The position numbers and the translations under genes were made by a program. DNA of 64,000 bases, from contig OX439137.1 in NCBI GenBank assembly GCA_949318235.1, positions 4,452,322 to 4,516,321 of the forward strand, written 5' to 3'. Each line of letters begins with the position of its first letter. The first letter of the stretch is position 1. Source of the DNA: Ecdyonurus torrentis. Its lineage: Eukaryota > Arthropoda > Insecta > Ephemeroptera > Heptageniidae. The notes beneath the pieces were generated by a model that did no database searches, was not told the origin of the DNA, and was given only the letters and a program-made list of their open reading frames with translations. Below are positions 15,104 to 28,679 of the stretch, in pieces.

Positions 15104-15965
15104 TAAGCTCGTTCTATAAACTACACACAAATATTGAGCCGAAATTTTTGATTTGATAACATTTTTTACTGGTCCACGCTTTCATGTGCCGTGGGACGTG
15201 GGGGTCACATGCACATGAATGTAATCTAGTCGCGGCCTGCCTTAGCGGCAATTTGACCAGTCGAGGCTCCTCCTCGAGGTGTAAACCGTTCCGTCGTTCT
15301 GGGCGGAACGGCAAAATCGATTATGAAGAAGTCCGAGCCGAAGACGTCCACATCCAAGATCCGTGAAAAATGTGTGCAGACAAGCCCCGGAACGAATCTA
15401 AGCCGCCCGATAGACCTCCACACTATTTCCACTTCACTTAACTATGACCTATGGCCAATATGTCCTCTTCTGCGCGCACTCCACGTGGTGAACGATTATG
15501 AAGATGGATGTAATGACTATGAAGCCGGTGCCTGGTAGTAACAAATTAGTGGAAAACGAAGACAATAGGTTTACAAAGGAGTAGTGGTTAAAAGGAAGAC
15601 GGAAAGACAAGAATTAACGGCACAATAGGAAAGTTTACAAGCACCGGCATAGGTTCCGATGCATCATACTCGCCATCTTGCGCGGAACCTGAGCCGAAAT
15701 TTTTCGTTTGTTATTAACAGCTGATTATGACGTTGTTACCTGTTTACTACATTTATACATTATGTTCGATCATTGTTATTTCTTCTTTTAGAACTTTGAA
15801 CTTGATAATAATGAAAGAAACTTACCAAAAAAAGTTTCAGTCTCAATATGCGACTCACTTTTATCGTCTCAAAAAACAGATCCACCAATGAACGTGTCTT
15901 ATTTTGTTGGTCAGCCAATCACTGTACGAGCTTATATAAAAATTTCATTACATAGTTCAGGTTCA
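15104..15965. mobile_element. Foldback-family fragment carrying a 540-bp insertion
   Basis: AAGCTCGTTCTATAAACTAC at the left, and TTCGATCATTGTTATTTCTT, AGAACTTTGAACTTGATAAT and AACAGATCCACCAATGAAC at the right, match the element at 43010. 15150-15689 is foreign to the family and is listed separately. Confidence 0.65.
15150..15689. other. GC-richer 540-bp insertion with 15-bp flanking duplication, identity unknown
   Basis: TGAGCCGAAATTTTT is present at 15135-15149 and again at 15690-15704, flanking 540 bp of clearly higher GC and CpG content than the neighbourhood. A long duplication suggests insertion by target-primed reverse transcription. At the right edge AGGTTCCG/CGGAACCT can form a hairpin. 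Short reading frames on both strands (up to 71 codons) are not convincing. It could be a retrocopy of an unknown transcript or a non-autonomous element. No product is named. Confidence 0.6.
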
Positions 15966-16185
15966 CTATGTTTACTGTAAACTTTAATTTGTGTTGAAAT
16001 GTTTAATTTATAAATACGTCTGAAAATTTCTGTCGTATTGAAAGTTATATAATATATATATATATAAGTAAACTGAATGTCAGAAATGAACTGAAGTATA
16101 AAATTATCAAGTACTTTAATTAACGGACGCAGACAGTTTTTCTTTTACAACTCAATCATAAAAATAATATTTTCCTTTTGAAGTT

Positions 16186-16188
<3 letters not shown>

Positions 16189-16281
<93 letters not shown>

Positions 16282-16355
16282 GTCAAGTTTTAGCTTTTTA
16301 ATTCGGGTCAGCGAGTTTACTGAAATTATTGTGAAGGACATGAGAGATGGAGAGA

Positions 16356-16400
<45 letters not shown>
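16189..16400. repeat. (CT)n and (AG)n arrays facing each other
   Basis: CT from 16189 to 16278, a 70-bp spacer, then AG from about 16357 to 16400. As complements on one strand they can pair into a long hairpin. Confidence 0.95.
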
Positions 16401-16404
<4 letters not shown>

Positions 16405-16498
16405 CAAAGAAGTTATTTTTATACGTTGGTGACATGTTTACTTATAATGAAAATTGCTGAGATATTGCAATATTTTTACATTTGCAAAATATTTTTCC

Positions 16499-16803
16499 TT
16501 ATAGACCGGTTGCTTTCATTTTTAAGAGTCACCATTTTGCTGGCTATGAATACATATGCCAACATAGGAAAATGTCATTTTTATTTTTTTAATAGCAAAA
16601 AAAAAAAAAAAAGCTTCAAACCTCAATCAAAGACTTATTTCTAGCTTCTAATAAGCTTGAAAAATATGAGAAAAATTATTTCAGTTAAAATAAACTCTTT
16701 TTAAGTGAACATTTAGAAGAAATGATGTTTCCCCTATACTGGACAATACATTAGGCACCACAAACATGGCGACAAAGCGCAAGGATGTGAAAGGGGTCTA
16801 TAT
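16499..16803 (+). mobile_element. MITE family A copy
   Basis: It starts TATAGACCGGTTGC and ends AAGGGGTCTATA, giving an 8-base inverted terminus TATAGACC with TA at the edges. The conserved end is ATTAGGCACCACAAACATGG followed by GACAAAGCGCAAGGA. Other copies at 21471, 22882 and 33434. About 300 bp, non-coding. Confidence 0.8.
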
Positions 16804-16854
16804 AATACATTTATAATATGTGTGGCGTGTGTGACTGTGTGTGAGTGTGCGTGT

Positions 16855-17040
16855 ATATATATCGCCCGGTTTACTTGCGCGTGGACCAGGCGAGCTGTGA
16901 CGTCAGTGACCGACAGCGGCATTTTGTGAATGGAAAATAAATTAGAAATCAATGACTCCGGCCAAATCAACGTTGATTTTCAGGTTTATTAGGATACGCA
17001 ACTTTTTTGTTCAAGGTGTTCTACGTCTTTAAGGAAATAG
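16855..17040 (+). mobile_element. Half copy of palindromic family G
   Basis: GAGCTGTGACGTCAGTGACC, ATTTTGTGAATGGAAAATAA and ATCAATGACTCCGGCCAAAT match the right arm of 53403-53725. TGACGTCA at 16898. The left arm is missing. Confidence 0.8.
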
Positions 17041-17780
17041 AGTTACAAAATGTATCACAGTGTTTGTATTTCCAATTTCCATGCTTTTCATGCTATTTTT
17101 GTAATGACAGTTTTAACCTTTTTCCACTTTATTATCATTTCTATAACTAATTAGTGCAAAAATAACATATTTTTTTAAGCTGAAAAAACACCTTCAACAA
17201 TTTTAATACGTACCTTAGGTATTTTATTCTTTACAAAATACAGTCGATGGAAATTAAAAAAAAAAAAAAAAAACTTTAATATTTTTTACTACGTATTTTC
17301 ACCATACATATCATGTAAATATGAAAAAGCTTTTTTTATAATAATCTTCAGACATCTTTAGAAAGAAAAAAAACTTTGATATTTTGTATAACTTAATCTT
17401 AAAGAAATTTAGTGATGTGGAATATATTGCAATCAAAAATATATTACTGATACTGACAGAAGGAGAGAGAGAGAGAGAAAAAAACTCATTTCATTTCTCA
17501 CATATCGAATCATCCCCTTCCTACCTAACTCCCTCCCTCCCACTTTCAAACAACTCCCTTCATTCCATCTTGTAATGCTTCAAGTACACTTCAATGTTAA
17601 ATAAATATTTCGCTTTTTTTATTTGAAATATATTTAAAATCAATCGATAAAACATACATCTACTCACCCTCTGTTTGATCGTTTTTTTTTTTTTTCTTTT
17701 CAATCGCAATAAAAATGTATTCATTTTATATACGAGTCGCGACACTCAGTACAAAAAATGTTTTTTTGTTTCAAGAATAA

Positions 17781-17789
17781 GTAAATACA

Positions 17790-17820
<31 letters not shown>

Positions 17821-17862
17821 ACAAATAAACAAATGAACAAATAAATAAATAAACAAACAAGA
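17781..17862. repeat. (AAAT)n with AAAC variants
   Basis: AAATAAAT repeats drift into AAACAAAT at the right edge. Confidence 0.9.
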
Positions 17863-18104
17863 AAACAAAAATTTCATGCTTGCTGATAAAGATACAATGC
17901 ATAAAAAACATGTAGTTACGTTCTTCCTGGCTCGGCTTGGTTATACGCTGAAAAGACAGAGGATTCTAAAAAAATATTAAAACCGGTATAATATCATGAA
18001 TATATGATATGGCGTATGGTTTACACTGTATATTGAAATTGATATTGGTTGTATATTAACAATCCCGCAAAAAGATACCCTAATTTACAATGTCAAAAAC
18101 ACTT

Positions 18105-18425
18105 TGCGAATTAAAAAATATTTAGCTGACAAACACTTTGAAATTCGTGTCTGCCGTCCAGTGAGACCATGCACTTCGTACAACACTGCCTTTGTACCCA
18201 GCAAGGCATTAGCGTGTCGACCTTACTAATGCCAGGCTGGAACCTTGCTTGTTAGCAAGTGCGCCAGGTTGTATACCAAGTGACAGTAGCACTGGAGAGA
18301 CCAGGACATGACATCCTGGTACCGGGTGAAGAGCACGTTCTCACTTTAGGGACGTCAACCTTCCATGACAACGTGCACATACTTGATCAGCAATGAGTAT
18401 AACATCAACAACACTATTTATGTGC
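18105..18425 (+). repeat. Family P structured repeat with an internal deletion
   Basis: Same core, but about 80 bp is missing after TTTGAAAT (near 18143), removing the first hairpin region. The remaining stems from GTACAA onward are intact. No GAAT tail. Confidence 0.9.
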
Positions 18426-19489
18426 CGCTTTATATTATGAATAGTATTACATAATAGACAAAACAATAGTAGTAGACAATAGTGGACAAAACAATTATTC
18501 TAACTTAATCTTTAGAGTTCATACATACTTTAGTAAGTTAAGAGAAAATTTAAATTAATAAAATAGTTATAAGGTTCTGTTTCGGAACACACAAGAAAAG
18601 TAGGTTTTACGGATCAACTTCCTTAGTTACAATGTGCTGAACGTCAAATTAAAAAAAAAAAAATGTTTAAATTTTCCTTGCATGCTCCAACCCGTAGACC
18701 ACAAAATTAATGAGAATAACTTCAATAACATTAGCACAAAAGTTTCATATTTGAGTCCTACCAATGGATCCTAAAGAATAGAATGCCTTGGTCTTACCCA
18801 TATATGACTAACAGTAGAAAATTATAATGATTTGGATAACAATTTCAATATTTTCACTATTTTGACACTCCTGGGATAAAACATACATAAATCACATAAA
18901 AAAACCTACACAACCTGCTTGTATTGTATATATGCGTGTGAAAAACAACGTACAACAATTAAGAATTATTACCACGTAAATTTATGATGGTGTGTTTTTT
19001 CTTCACATATTTTACCATAAATAATATTTTACACACCTGGGACCTGCATAGGCCTGTTTCTGATGACAAATTGCGACACCGCTGAATTTTAAAATATTAT
19101 TATTTTTGTTTGTTTAAAATTCGAGAACAGAGTCTTAAAAACTTTTAGATATTTTATGTTTATAAAAATTTTGCACAATAAGTGTTACTGGTGACCGACA
19201 ATTCAATAATAAACGTAATTATATAGCGAAGAACAAAACGGCTTTACAAAGTGCTGTAGTTTAAAAAAAATTAAACTAGTAAAAACTAGTTTTTGTTGTA
19301 TTAAAATGATGGTAAAACACCATTAGTCTATTAGAAATTTAAGATTCGTGTCATCTTTGATTTCACCTTTGAAATTAGACTTTTTAGAGAAGAATTAGTT
19401 TACTTGGTGAGCTCTCTTAATTTTTTTTCTATGATTGGAAAGCTTTGTATGGAAAGATAGAGAGAGAAAGAGAGAGTCAAAAAGAAAAC

Positions 19490-19848
19490 TTTTAAAGGAA
19501 TAGACCAGAAGAAAACATAAGAATTTATATCACAAAACAATTGATGGGACTACGTAAATAACTTTACTTTGTTTCTAAAAACAACTGTAGCTCCGTAGCA
19601 ATGATCAGAAAATTTAGATTTATGTAATTCGCACAATATATATATTTTTTTTTACTAATTTTTGCATGTTTCTGAAGTCAGAAACATGAATATTCACGCA
19701 AATTGCATAGTTTAAAGTATTTCACGCTCTCTCGTGGGGCTACAATAACATTCTGGCCAAAATTGTCATTAGTTTTGAAGATCTTATTTCGTGTTTATTC
19801 ATTAAAAAGCACATGTTGTTTTATGTGGTCTATGGATTTAAGATAGTA
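19490..19848 (+). mobile_element. MITE family C copy
   Basis: It starts TTAAAGGAATAGACCAGAAG and ends ATGTGGTCTATGGATTTAAG, an inverted terminus of the form CTTAAAGNNATAGACCA. Markers: TGTAGCTCCGTAGCAATGAT and CACGCTCTCTCGTGGGGC. The CRE position is decayed (CTGAAGTCAG). Confidence 0.85.
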
Positions 19849-20494
19849 AGTGACCGGCTGATATTGACAAATCGAACGGTTGCAAAATATGAAAGTAACA
19901 TGAAGTAAAAATGAAACGTTACTTAAATTTTTTAAGTTATTTTAAACACATGCAAACATGATCAAATACTTAAGTTATTCCTCTTTAAAAATAACATGTA
20001 ACTAAGGAAATTCAACATTTTATATAACACCAACTTTTAAGTCAAATTAGAAACTTTTTATTACATTAAAATCAGTATCAAAACTTTTTTTTTTTTTTTT
20101 TTAATTCAAAAAAGAAAAATAAAATCATTCAAGTTCATTTGCAAATTAAAGTATTTGTTTTGCTGGATTTAAATAACTTAGAAGAAACTATTGTGAAATA
20201 AAGTTCTTCTTTTCTTCTGAGTATTTCCACACCAAGTCGGGTCACCCTTTTTGTTAATTATAAACGTAAACAAACGAGGATTTTAATTCTCTTTATATAT
20301 TTGATAATATTAGAGGATTACCTATAAAATTTTGAAAAATTGTCTCATAAAAAATAATAATAGAAAAAGAATAACAAGATATTAAACTATGGCTAGCAAT
20401 TTTACGTTGAATTAAAATTTATAAATAAACAGAGCAAATTGAGAAACTTTTTTTACTTAATCTTTCTCTTGTAAGCAAGGGTCTTAGCAAGTGC

Positions 20495-20495
<1 letters not shown>

Positions 20496-20593
<98 letters not shown>

Positions 20594-20881
20594 GCAAATG
20601 CAAATGTTATATACTTTACATGAACGTTTACAGAAAGTTTTGAAAACCTCTCCATCATATACGTTTAAAATTCAGTAGTAAAAATATTTCAATAGGCTTG
20701 TTAGCTTTAGTCACAAAACGTACTTATATTAGTTCTCAAAAAAAAAAATATATATATATAAAAAAATTCTTTTGATGTTTTTCTCCCTCTTTTTTTTCTG
20801 AAAGAAACATTTTGAAAAAAATAAAATGACCAATTTAGATGTTTTTTAGTATAAAGTTGTTTATTATAGCGTTGAGAGAGA

Positions 20882-20946
<65 letters not shown>

Positions 20947-21029
20947 GGAATGAAAGTTACCCTTAGTTAACTAGGACCCTAAACTAAAGTAAAACTTGAT
21001 TACTCGTCTCTCTCTCTCTCTCTCTCTCA
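20496..21029. repeat. (CT)n, (AG)n, (CT)n cluster
   Basis: CT at 20497-20591, AG at 20875-20944 and CT at 21008-21028. About 280 and 60 bp of ordinary A+T-rich sequence separate them. Confidence 0.95.
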
Positions 21030-21470
21030 GAGGTACAATTCAAATGATTGCACACGTGTTTTAAATTTCAAATTATCACCACACAGTAGTATACATAATT
21101 GTAAAGAGAAATATAAACATTACTATGTAGACTATAATACAATACTAAAACTTATATGATTGGTTCAAATTTAAATAATACGCAATTAAAAGTTTGCTGC
21201 GTATAATGTGAAAATGTGTCGCAGTATAGTTTAAATTTTTTTAAATTTATATTATTTTGCATATATTTGTATAATTTTTTATGGTTTTACGTATAAGCAT
21301 AATATTGTGAGAAAACAAATTATATATAGTAGAGACTAACAGTTTACAAATTAGGTCTTACTAAAACACATTTCATGCATTGTCTCTAGTTTAGAGTCTA
21401 AATAATATACAATGCTTTAAACATTCAACTCTAATGCATAGAAAGTACAAAAGAAAATTATCAAAAATTC

Positions 21471-21766
21471 TATAGACCGGTTGCACTTATATTTTAGAGC
21501 CGCCACTTTGTTGGTCATGGAATACATAGGCCAGCGTAAGAAAAACCTAATTTTTATTTTTTTAATAGCAAAAGAAGCTTCAAAACTCAACCAAAGCCTT
21601 ATTTATAGCTCTTAATAAGCTCGAAAAATATGAGAAAAATTTGTTCAGTTGAAATAAACCTTTTTTGTGTAAAAATTTAGTAGCAATGATGTTTCCCCAA
21701 TGCTGGACAATGCATTAGGCACCACAAACATGGCTACAAAGTGCAAGTATGTGCAAGGGGTCTCTA
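21471..21766 (+). mobile_element. MITE family A copy
   Basis: It starts TATAGACCGGTTGCACTTAT and ends with ATTAGGCACCACAAACATGG, then GTGCAAGGGGTCTC. Collinear with 16499-16803 throughout. Confidence 0.8.
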
Positions 21767-22139
21767 CTATATATAAATTAAATATTTTTTAAAAAATAAT
21801 GTACTATCTATACCAGTGAGTACAGCCTTTATTTTAACAACATTTATTCATAAACAAAAGTTCTACAGTATACACTGTATATAATAAAAATGCAATACAG
21901 CAGCACAGTTATAATAATTAAATCATACTTTTATTTATTTTTCAAAAAAAGCAACAACAAAGACAACAATTTTTTTTTTTACAATTTCTTTTATTCGTGT
22001 TTGAAGTTTGAAGTGATATTTTATTTTTGAGAACTATTCAATAGCATTTCACTTATATATATATTTTTTTCATTTTCTTCAAATTTGTGCTTTATTTTAT
22101 TCCTTATCAACATAATTACTTGTTTTTCAATATTTAATT

Positions 22140-22290
22140 TCGTTCTATACACTCTGGCCAAAACAAGGTCGTACCCGCCCAAAGCTGTATCCGCGGTGCT
22201 AAACCAATCAGAGAGCGTGTTATAAACCTACTAGCCAATCACAGTTGACTTTACATTGTTAATTACACTGTATCCACTCGAACTAGTATT
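22140..22290. other. GC-richer island, unassigned
   Basis: It contains GGTCGTACCCGCCCAAAGCT, CCGCGGTGCT and two ATCA(G/C)A-type words near CCAAT boxes (ACCAATCAGA, GCCAATCACA). It could be a promoter-like or transposon fragment. No coding sequence recognised. Confidence 0.3.
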
Positions 22291-22881
22291 AGGAGAAGTG
22301 TATATGTTTTGAATTGACTGAAAAGGAGCCATTTACGGGGAAAAATAATAAACTCAAAGAAATTTTACAATGTATAACTTCTAAAGCTTTTTTTTATTAT
22401 TATTATTTTTTTTTACGGAAGCAGATAATTGTTGAGTTAATAATATTTACATAACGTACATGTCAGCAATAGTATAAAGAGTTCTACAAAAAAAAAATAC
22501 TACATACAAAGATGAAAGTACAGTCATCATATACGTATGTTTGTTTAAATTTAATATTTGATCAAAGTCGGTAAATATACATAGGGTATATAGTATAATG
22601 ACTCCCTGTATGTTACATTATTAACAAGATGCATTGCAGAGATGGTATATGCAGGTGCATTTTATAAAACATATGTGAGTTTTACTATACTGCAGATTTA
22701 TACTCTTTTTTTTTTTTTTTTTTTTTTTTCAAGTTTGCTTTTCAAAAATTTGTAAAAAAAGTTAGACTGAAGGATTTATAAATAAAACTGTAGCAATACG
22801 TATAAAAGAAATTAAGTAATTCAAACTGCTTTATAGACTTTATAGCATAAACTTTATTGTTTTTGTTAGAATTTCATTAAT

Positions 22882-23168
22882 TATATACCAGTTGGCACTC
22901 ATATATTAAGAGCCGTCATTTTGTTGGTCAGGAATACATAGGCTAGTAAAGGAAAAACTATTTTTTTTAATAGTAAAAGAAGCTTTAAACCTCAATCAAA
23001 GCCTTCTTTCTAACTCTTAATAAGCTCGAAGAATATGAGAAAAATTTGTTCAGTTGAAATAAACTCTTTTTATGTGAAAAAAATAGGAGAAATGATGTTT
23101 CCCCTATGCTGGACAATGCATTAGGCACCACAAACATGGCGACAAAGCGCAAGGACGTACAAAGAGTA
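22882..23168 (+). mobile_element. MITE family A copy
   Basis: It starts TATATACCAGTTGGCACTCA and contains CATTAGGCACCACAAACATG, then GCGACAAAGCGCAAGGACGT. The termini are more diverged than in the other copies. Confidence 0.8.
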
Positions 23169-23368
23169 TATATTATAATTATATACCGATGCTGTAGGAA
23201 TATACTGTATATTATATAATAACAAACAAAAAAGGTGAATGGCACATTGCATTCCTCTATATTGAACAAACTCCAGAAATTATTAATAAAAAATTTGTTT
23301 TCTTATCTCTTTTTTTACTGATGTTTGTGCAATGCTACCACAATGCTACCACAATTCTACAACAATGC

Positions 23369-23369
23369 T

Positions 23370-23426
<57 letters not shown>

Positions 23427-23427
23427 A

Positions 23428-23499
<72 letters not shown>

Positions 23500-23500
23500 G
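23369..23500. repeat. (CAA)n microsatellite
   Basis: CAA triplets with single CGA and AAA interruptions near 23413 and 23426, preceded by imperfect CAATGCTAC repeats. Poly-Q, -N and -T frames here are artefacts. Confidence 0.95.
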
Positions 23501-24348
23501 GAGACAGACCAGGGCAACGTTAATACGTAATTATATGCATATGTCGCATATGATCATGCATAATCTGGTTTCGTGTGTATACATTATGATGAATATATTA
23601 GCAAATATTGTTAAACTTGATGTAGCGGATGTCCGTTACTGAATTCGGCATGCGTGGGGCCTCATTCGTTAAAAAGAAGATGAAAAAAACAGTCAACATT
23701 TTAAGAATTTTCCATAATATCATATAATATGTAACTTATTCCTACATGCAATGTTGGTACACAATATGATCATGATTTATTCATGATAATATATTTTATA
23801 TACTATTCAAAAAACTAATGCTTAATTTGCCATGTTATTCTCATGAGAAAAACTCGCGCTCAGTTGACCTCTTTCAATATTCATATTTCTTGCATTGTTG
23901 GTTGCAGGGGAGGTTAGGAAAAAATATTTAAAAATAGCACGCATTGTTATGGATAAACAGCACCATTTTCCTCAAGCTGAAACTTAAATAACTTTAAGGA
24001 ATGATTCCAACGTTGTGCCATATAAGAATGGGAAGAAGAAAAAAAATTTCATTTTAAAAATTTGAAGATGAATGCAATTTATTGTTAATTTCACAATATT
24101 TTTTCTCCCTAATAGAAAATGATCTAAAAGTTCAAAATTTATATATCATACTATTTACTTCATACCATTTGACTTTAAATACCACAAAAAAGGAGGGGAT
24201 GAACTTTTGAATTACAGGATACAAGCTTATACTATATATCTGCAAACCCTTAAAAATCTTTTGCATTTTTAAATTGACGTAATTCATTTATCTTTTTGTC
24301 AAGTATATACACAAAGTAAAAATATTTTCCAATTTATATGACAATATG

Positions 24349-24351
<3 letters not shown>

Positions 24352-24388
<37 letters not shown>
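24352..24388. repeat. (CT)n microsatellite
   Basis: About 37 bp of pure CT. Confidence 0.95.
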
Positions 24389-24389
<1 letters not shown>

Positions 24390-24935
24390 ACTTTATACCA
24401 CATCCTAGGCTCAAAACAACTCCCATGACATAAATTTATCATAGACATGATAATATTCTACCACACCTAGGCTCAGGTATAGCACTTTACCAAAGTTCAC
24501 TATAAAGTAATTGAATTATCAAAAAGTTTATGCAAAGAGTGGAAAAGGGGGGAGAATATATAATTGAATTTTCCCGCCTTTTAATACGTCATAATGTATT
24601 TTACATTAGGTTGGTAAATAAAGTATAATATTTTATCTTTTAAAAATGATTTTTTTTTTTTTTTTTTTTAAGTTTTGTCTTCAGGGAAATTGTTTTGCAG
24701 TAAGCTATATATTCACAATATACGGTAACTTTCTCCGTATATTTATCATAATTATTTTTGTATAAACTTTTTGTTTTGCAGGTAAAGAGTAAAGTTAATG
24801 TTTTGTTCAAATGGATGATATATAGCTTCTAGGAATTATTTTTGGTAAGTTACAAAACAATAGAACAGAACAAAAGAAAAGATTTCAAAGTTTGAAGTTA
24901 ATTAAAACAAAATAAAATAATAATAAAGGTATTCA

Positions 24936-25243
24936 TAGGGTATGCATTCATGTTAAAGTCAACGCCATGTTAAATCACTCAATAACATGGGCGGCATAGG
25001 AAAATAACTTATTTTGCCAGTTTAAAAACACTATACAATATTTTTGAGAGCATTAATGCTGTTTATATATGTTGCATTAATATCTCAATTAGAATGTGAG
25101 AACAATAGCAGTAAGAAAAAATTAACCAATTTCCTAAAGAACATTGCCTAAAACGAAGTTTGTCCTATGCTGAGTAATGTTTTTCACTACTGCAGTATGG
25201 CCTCCAAGTGCATCAAATATGACGTCATTCACATACACCCTAT
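24936..25243 (+). mobile_element. MITE family B, complete copy
   Basis: It starts TAGGGTATGCATTCATG and ends ATTCACATACACCCTATA, so the ends are inverted repeats (TAGGGTRTGNATTCATG type) edged by TA. The octamer at 25220 sits next to the right terminus. Confidence 0.85.
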
Positions 25244-26192
25244 ATACAAAAAATTGCTCTCATTATAAACCAGTTAAAAAATTTTTTAAATAAATAAAAA
25301 AAATTATACAGTAAACTAATTTAGGAAATATTTTGTGATCAAACTACTAATTTGTGGGATTTCTTTAGGGCTCGTATCCTTTGAATTTAAAAGTTGATGT
25401 TCCTATATTTTTATATAATATTATATATTTAATATTAAGTATGTTAAAAATACTAAAAATTTACAACTCTATGGATAATTATTACCATCAATAATAATAT
25501 GATGGGATGATAATTAACATCAGATGATTGAGGAAAAATAGCGTGAGGAGTAAAATTTCCAAACTTTGTAACGTAAAATTTTGGATAGGAAACTATTTAC
25601 ATATTTGAAGTTGTCTTAAATTTTTAAGTAAAATACGTTACAAAAAAAAAAAAAAAAAAAAAAAATCGCACAAACTTTTTTTTTTTTATTATAATTTTTA
25701 GTAAACTCATTTCAATATACCTTATATACTCAGTTTTATAGATAACTTTGTAGATGACAGACTTACTTAGAGCCACCATTAGTAAAAAGAATTTATCACA
25801 ATAGTTTATAACTAGCAAAACAACTATTATATAATTTATTGAAATAATATTTAATCATTTAAGATATAAGATTTTATTACGTTCCGTGCCTTTGCAGAGT
25901 AGAACAAGTCGAGTCCGTTAAAAAATCCGTTAAAAAAACTTTTAAATTTTTTTTTACTTTGTCTAAGTTGGTGCTAAAATTTGAATTTTCACATTTACGT
26001 GTTATCTTCAAAGTGGAATAACTTAAATAATTGATGGTGTTTACATGCGTTTGACATCTCAAAACTTTTTTAAAGTAATATTTTATCTTAACTTCACATT
26101 AATTTTATATTTCTCGACCGTTTAGTTTGTTTTATATCAACTGGTCGTCTGTATATTCTTTTAAATATTTGATTACGTTTCCATGTGTAACA

Positions 26193-26306
26193 ATGCTGTT
26201 CGTAAACCCTGTTCTCTGCACCAAAAATGACGATCGCCTATGGTTATTTAAATGGAATGCGCATTTTTTGGTGCGTAAGAGAACAGGGTTTACGAACATC
26301 ATTAAC
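26193..26306. mobile_element. Small palindromic MITE, about 114 bp
   Basis: GCTGTTCGTAAACCCTGTTC and TGCACCAAAAAATG-like sequence mirror CATTTTTTGGTGC and GAGAACAGGGTTTACGAACA, with a middle of about 35 bp. Confidence 0.85.
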
Positions 26307-26854
26307 ATGTAAATGTAAAATAATAATAATAATAATAAATCCAATTTTAGCACCAACTTTTAAGCCAAATTATAGAACCTTTTTTTGAAATAAAAAATAG
26401 TATTAAAACTTTTTTTATTATTTTTATTTATTCAATTTTATAAAAATGAAAATGAAAATTATAGTATTTGTTTTGCTATAACACAAATATGTAACACAAA
26501 TTGTAAAAAATAAAGTTTCTCTTTTGATTCTTTTCTCTCCAAGTTGGTCACCCTCTTCATTAAATATAAAATTCAATGTATAGAATTTAAAACTAAAACT
26601 TGTGAATATTTTGACCGAACGATTTCTAACTTCAAGAGTTTAGTTTAATACACAAACCATATGTTAAGAAATAAATCTCTAAACACGTTTTGTTTGAGAC
26701 ATAATGATATCATCAAAGCAATTCATCTTTTTCTTCCAGACTTATAATTTATGTCACTAAATCTTTCACTCTCTTCTGCATATTTATTATTGTTTTAATC
26801 TTGCAATAAATTATAACATGATTTACTCTATAGCTGTATGAAAAAAAAAAATGT

Positions 26855-27200
26855 TAAAGAAATAGACCAGAGAAAAACATAAGCATTTATATCACAAAAT
26901 ACTTGATGGGACTTACATACTTACATAAATAACATTAGTTTGTCTCAAAACCCAACTGTAGCTCCGTAGCAGTGATCAGAAAAAACAATTTATGCAACCC
27001 GCAATACATTTTCATACTAATTTTTGCATGTTTCTGACGTCATGAACATGAATAGTAACGGAAATTGTATACTTTACAGTATTTTCACGCTCTCTCGGGG
27101 GGCTACATTAACATTCTGTTAAAAATTGTCAACAGTTTCGATGATCCCATATTGCGTTTACTTATTAAAAAGCACATGTTGTTTTATGTGGTATATGGCT
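26855..27200 (+). mobile_element. MITE family C copy
   Basis: It starts TTAAAGAAATAGACCAGAG and ends TGTTTTATGTGGTATATGGC. TGACGTCA at 27035. Same markers as 19490. Confidence 0.85.
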
Positions 27201-27248
27201 TCAATAAAACAAATAGAGATAAAAATATTAATTATATAAAAATAATAT

Positions 27249-27808
27249 TTGATTATAATAGACAACTTACATGGCGGTTTTTTTTATAGTCGTAAAAAAT
27301 TCTTTAGGAAAAATAAATAATATTGGTGTATTATAAAACTTCTTGAAAAATGCTCCTTCATATTTAAAATAATTTTTAAAATTCAAATTTTATTTGAAGG
27401 AAATACGGTAGTCATTACGCCGAAAGACGGTTCGAGTTTCTTTTGTTTTTTTAATTGTTGAAATCGTTCTGACGTGTTCGCAGTTACTGGACACTTTTTT
27501 TCAAACCGTCAAATTTTTTAAAAAAGCTGTTGGAGAAAATACAAATTATTCAAAAATTTCGGCCGCTGGAAATAATTGTCCAATGACTTCTAACTCGTCA
27601 GAACGGTTTCAACAATTTAAAGAAAAAAAAAAGCTGACCGTCTTTTGGCATAATGACCACCGTTTATACTTAAAAAAAATTGAATTTCAAAATTATTTTA
27701 AATATGAAGGAGCATTTTTCAATAAGTTTTATATACACCAACATTATTCATTTTTCCTAAAGATTTTTTTAAGACCATAAAAAAATACAAGTTGTCTATT
27801 ATTTAATT
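27249..27808. mobile_element. Foldback element of about 560 bp
   Basis: The left arm (ATAATAGACAACTT; AAAAATGCTCCTTCATATTT; GTAGTCATTACGCCGAAAGA) mirrors the right arm (CTTTTGGCATAATGACCACC; AATATGAAGGAGCATTTTTC; AAGTTGTCTATTAT). The centre near 27530 is not mirrored. Frames within the arms are not genes. Confidence 0.85.
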
Positions 27809-28197
27809 TTAAAATGTTTTACGATGGGGAAAATAGACTTACGATGCATAGTATAATAATACCTATTCCAGGTTAATTTTTACCTATTGCAATGTCCAGG
27901 ATGTATTTGCCAGCTTTGACATTTGCTGTTTTTTAACGTGACAAAAAGAAATTAATGTATTCTACAGTAAATATATAAATATATTATAGTATTAATAAAT
28001 GTTGTTAAAATAGTTATGGTGTACAAAAAAGGAAAAGAAATTTAAACCGGTGTTCAGAATTTCCTGATCACTGAAAGAACATTTCACGGAAAAAAAAAAT
28101 ACTAGTAATGGTAGGTACAGTTGGTGTCACCACCACTCTCTTGCAATTCATAGTATTCATGTATACTGTATGGTCTGTATGTCCTTAGCAGTATTTG

Positions 28198-28410
<213 letters not shown>

Positions 28411-28569
28411 TGTAAAATACTTTTTAAATTAATAAAAGTCAGACTATGACGTCAATAAAAAAAGGAGCTTCAATCATTTTATGTTTACATTTTGTGCGAG
28501 CTTGTAATTATTTTTTCAATGGTTGCTATGCAAAAAAAAATATATATAGAAGTTTCCTTTTTTAATAAC

Positions 28570-28678
<109 letters not shown>

Positions 28679-28679
28679 T

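Noticed and set aside
15184..15366. Frame with GRNGKIDYEEV resembling an EF-hand loop
   Set aside because: Only one partial loop match, the calcium-binding acidic start is missing, and the frame ends soon after; probably chance.
27583..27780. 65-codon frame in the foldback arm
   Set aside because: It lies wholly in an inverted-repeat arm of a non-coding element and has no recognised similarity.
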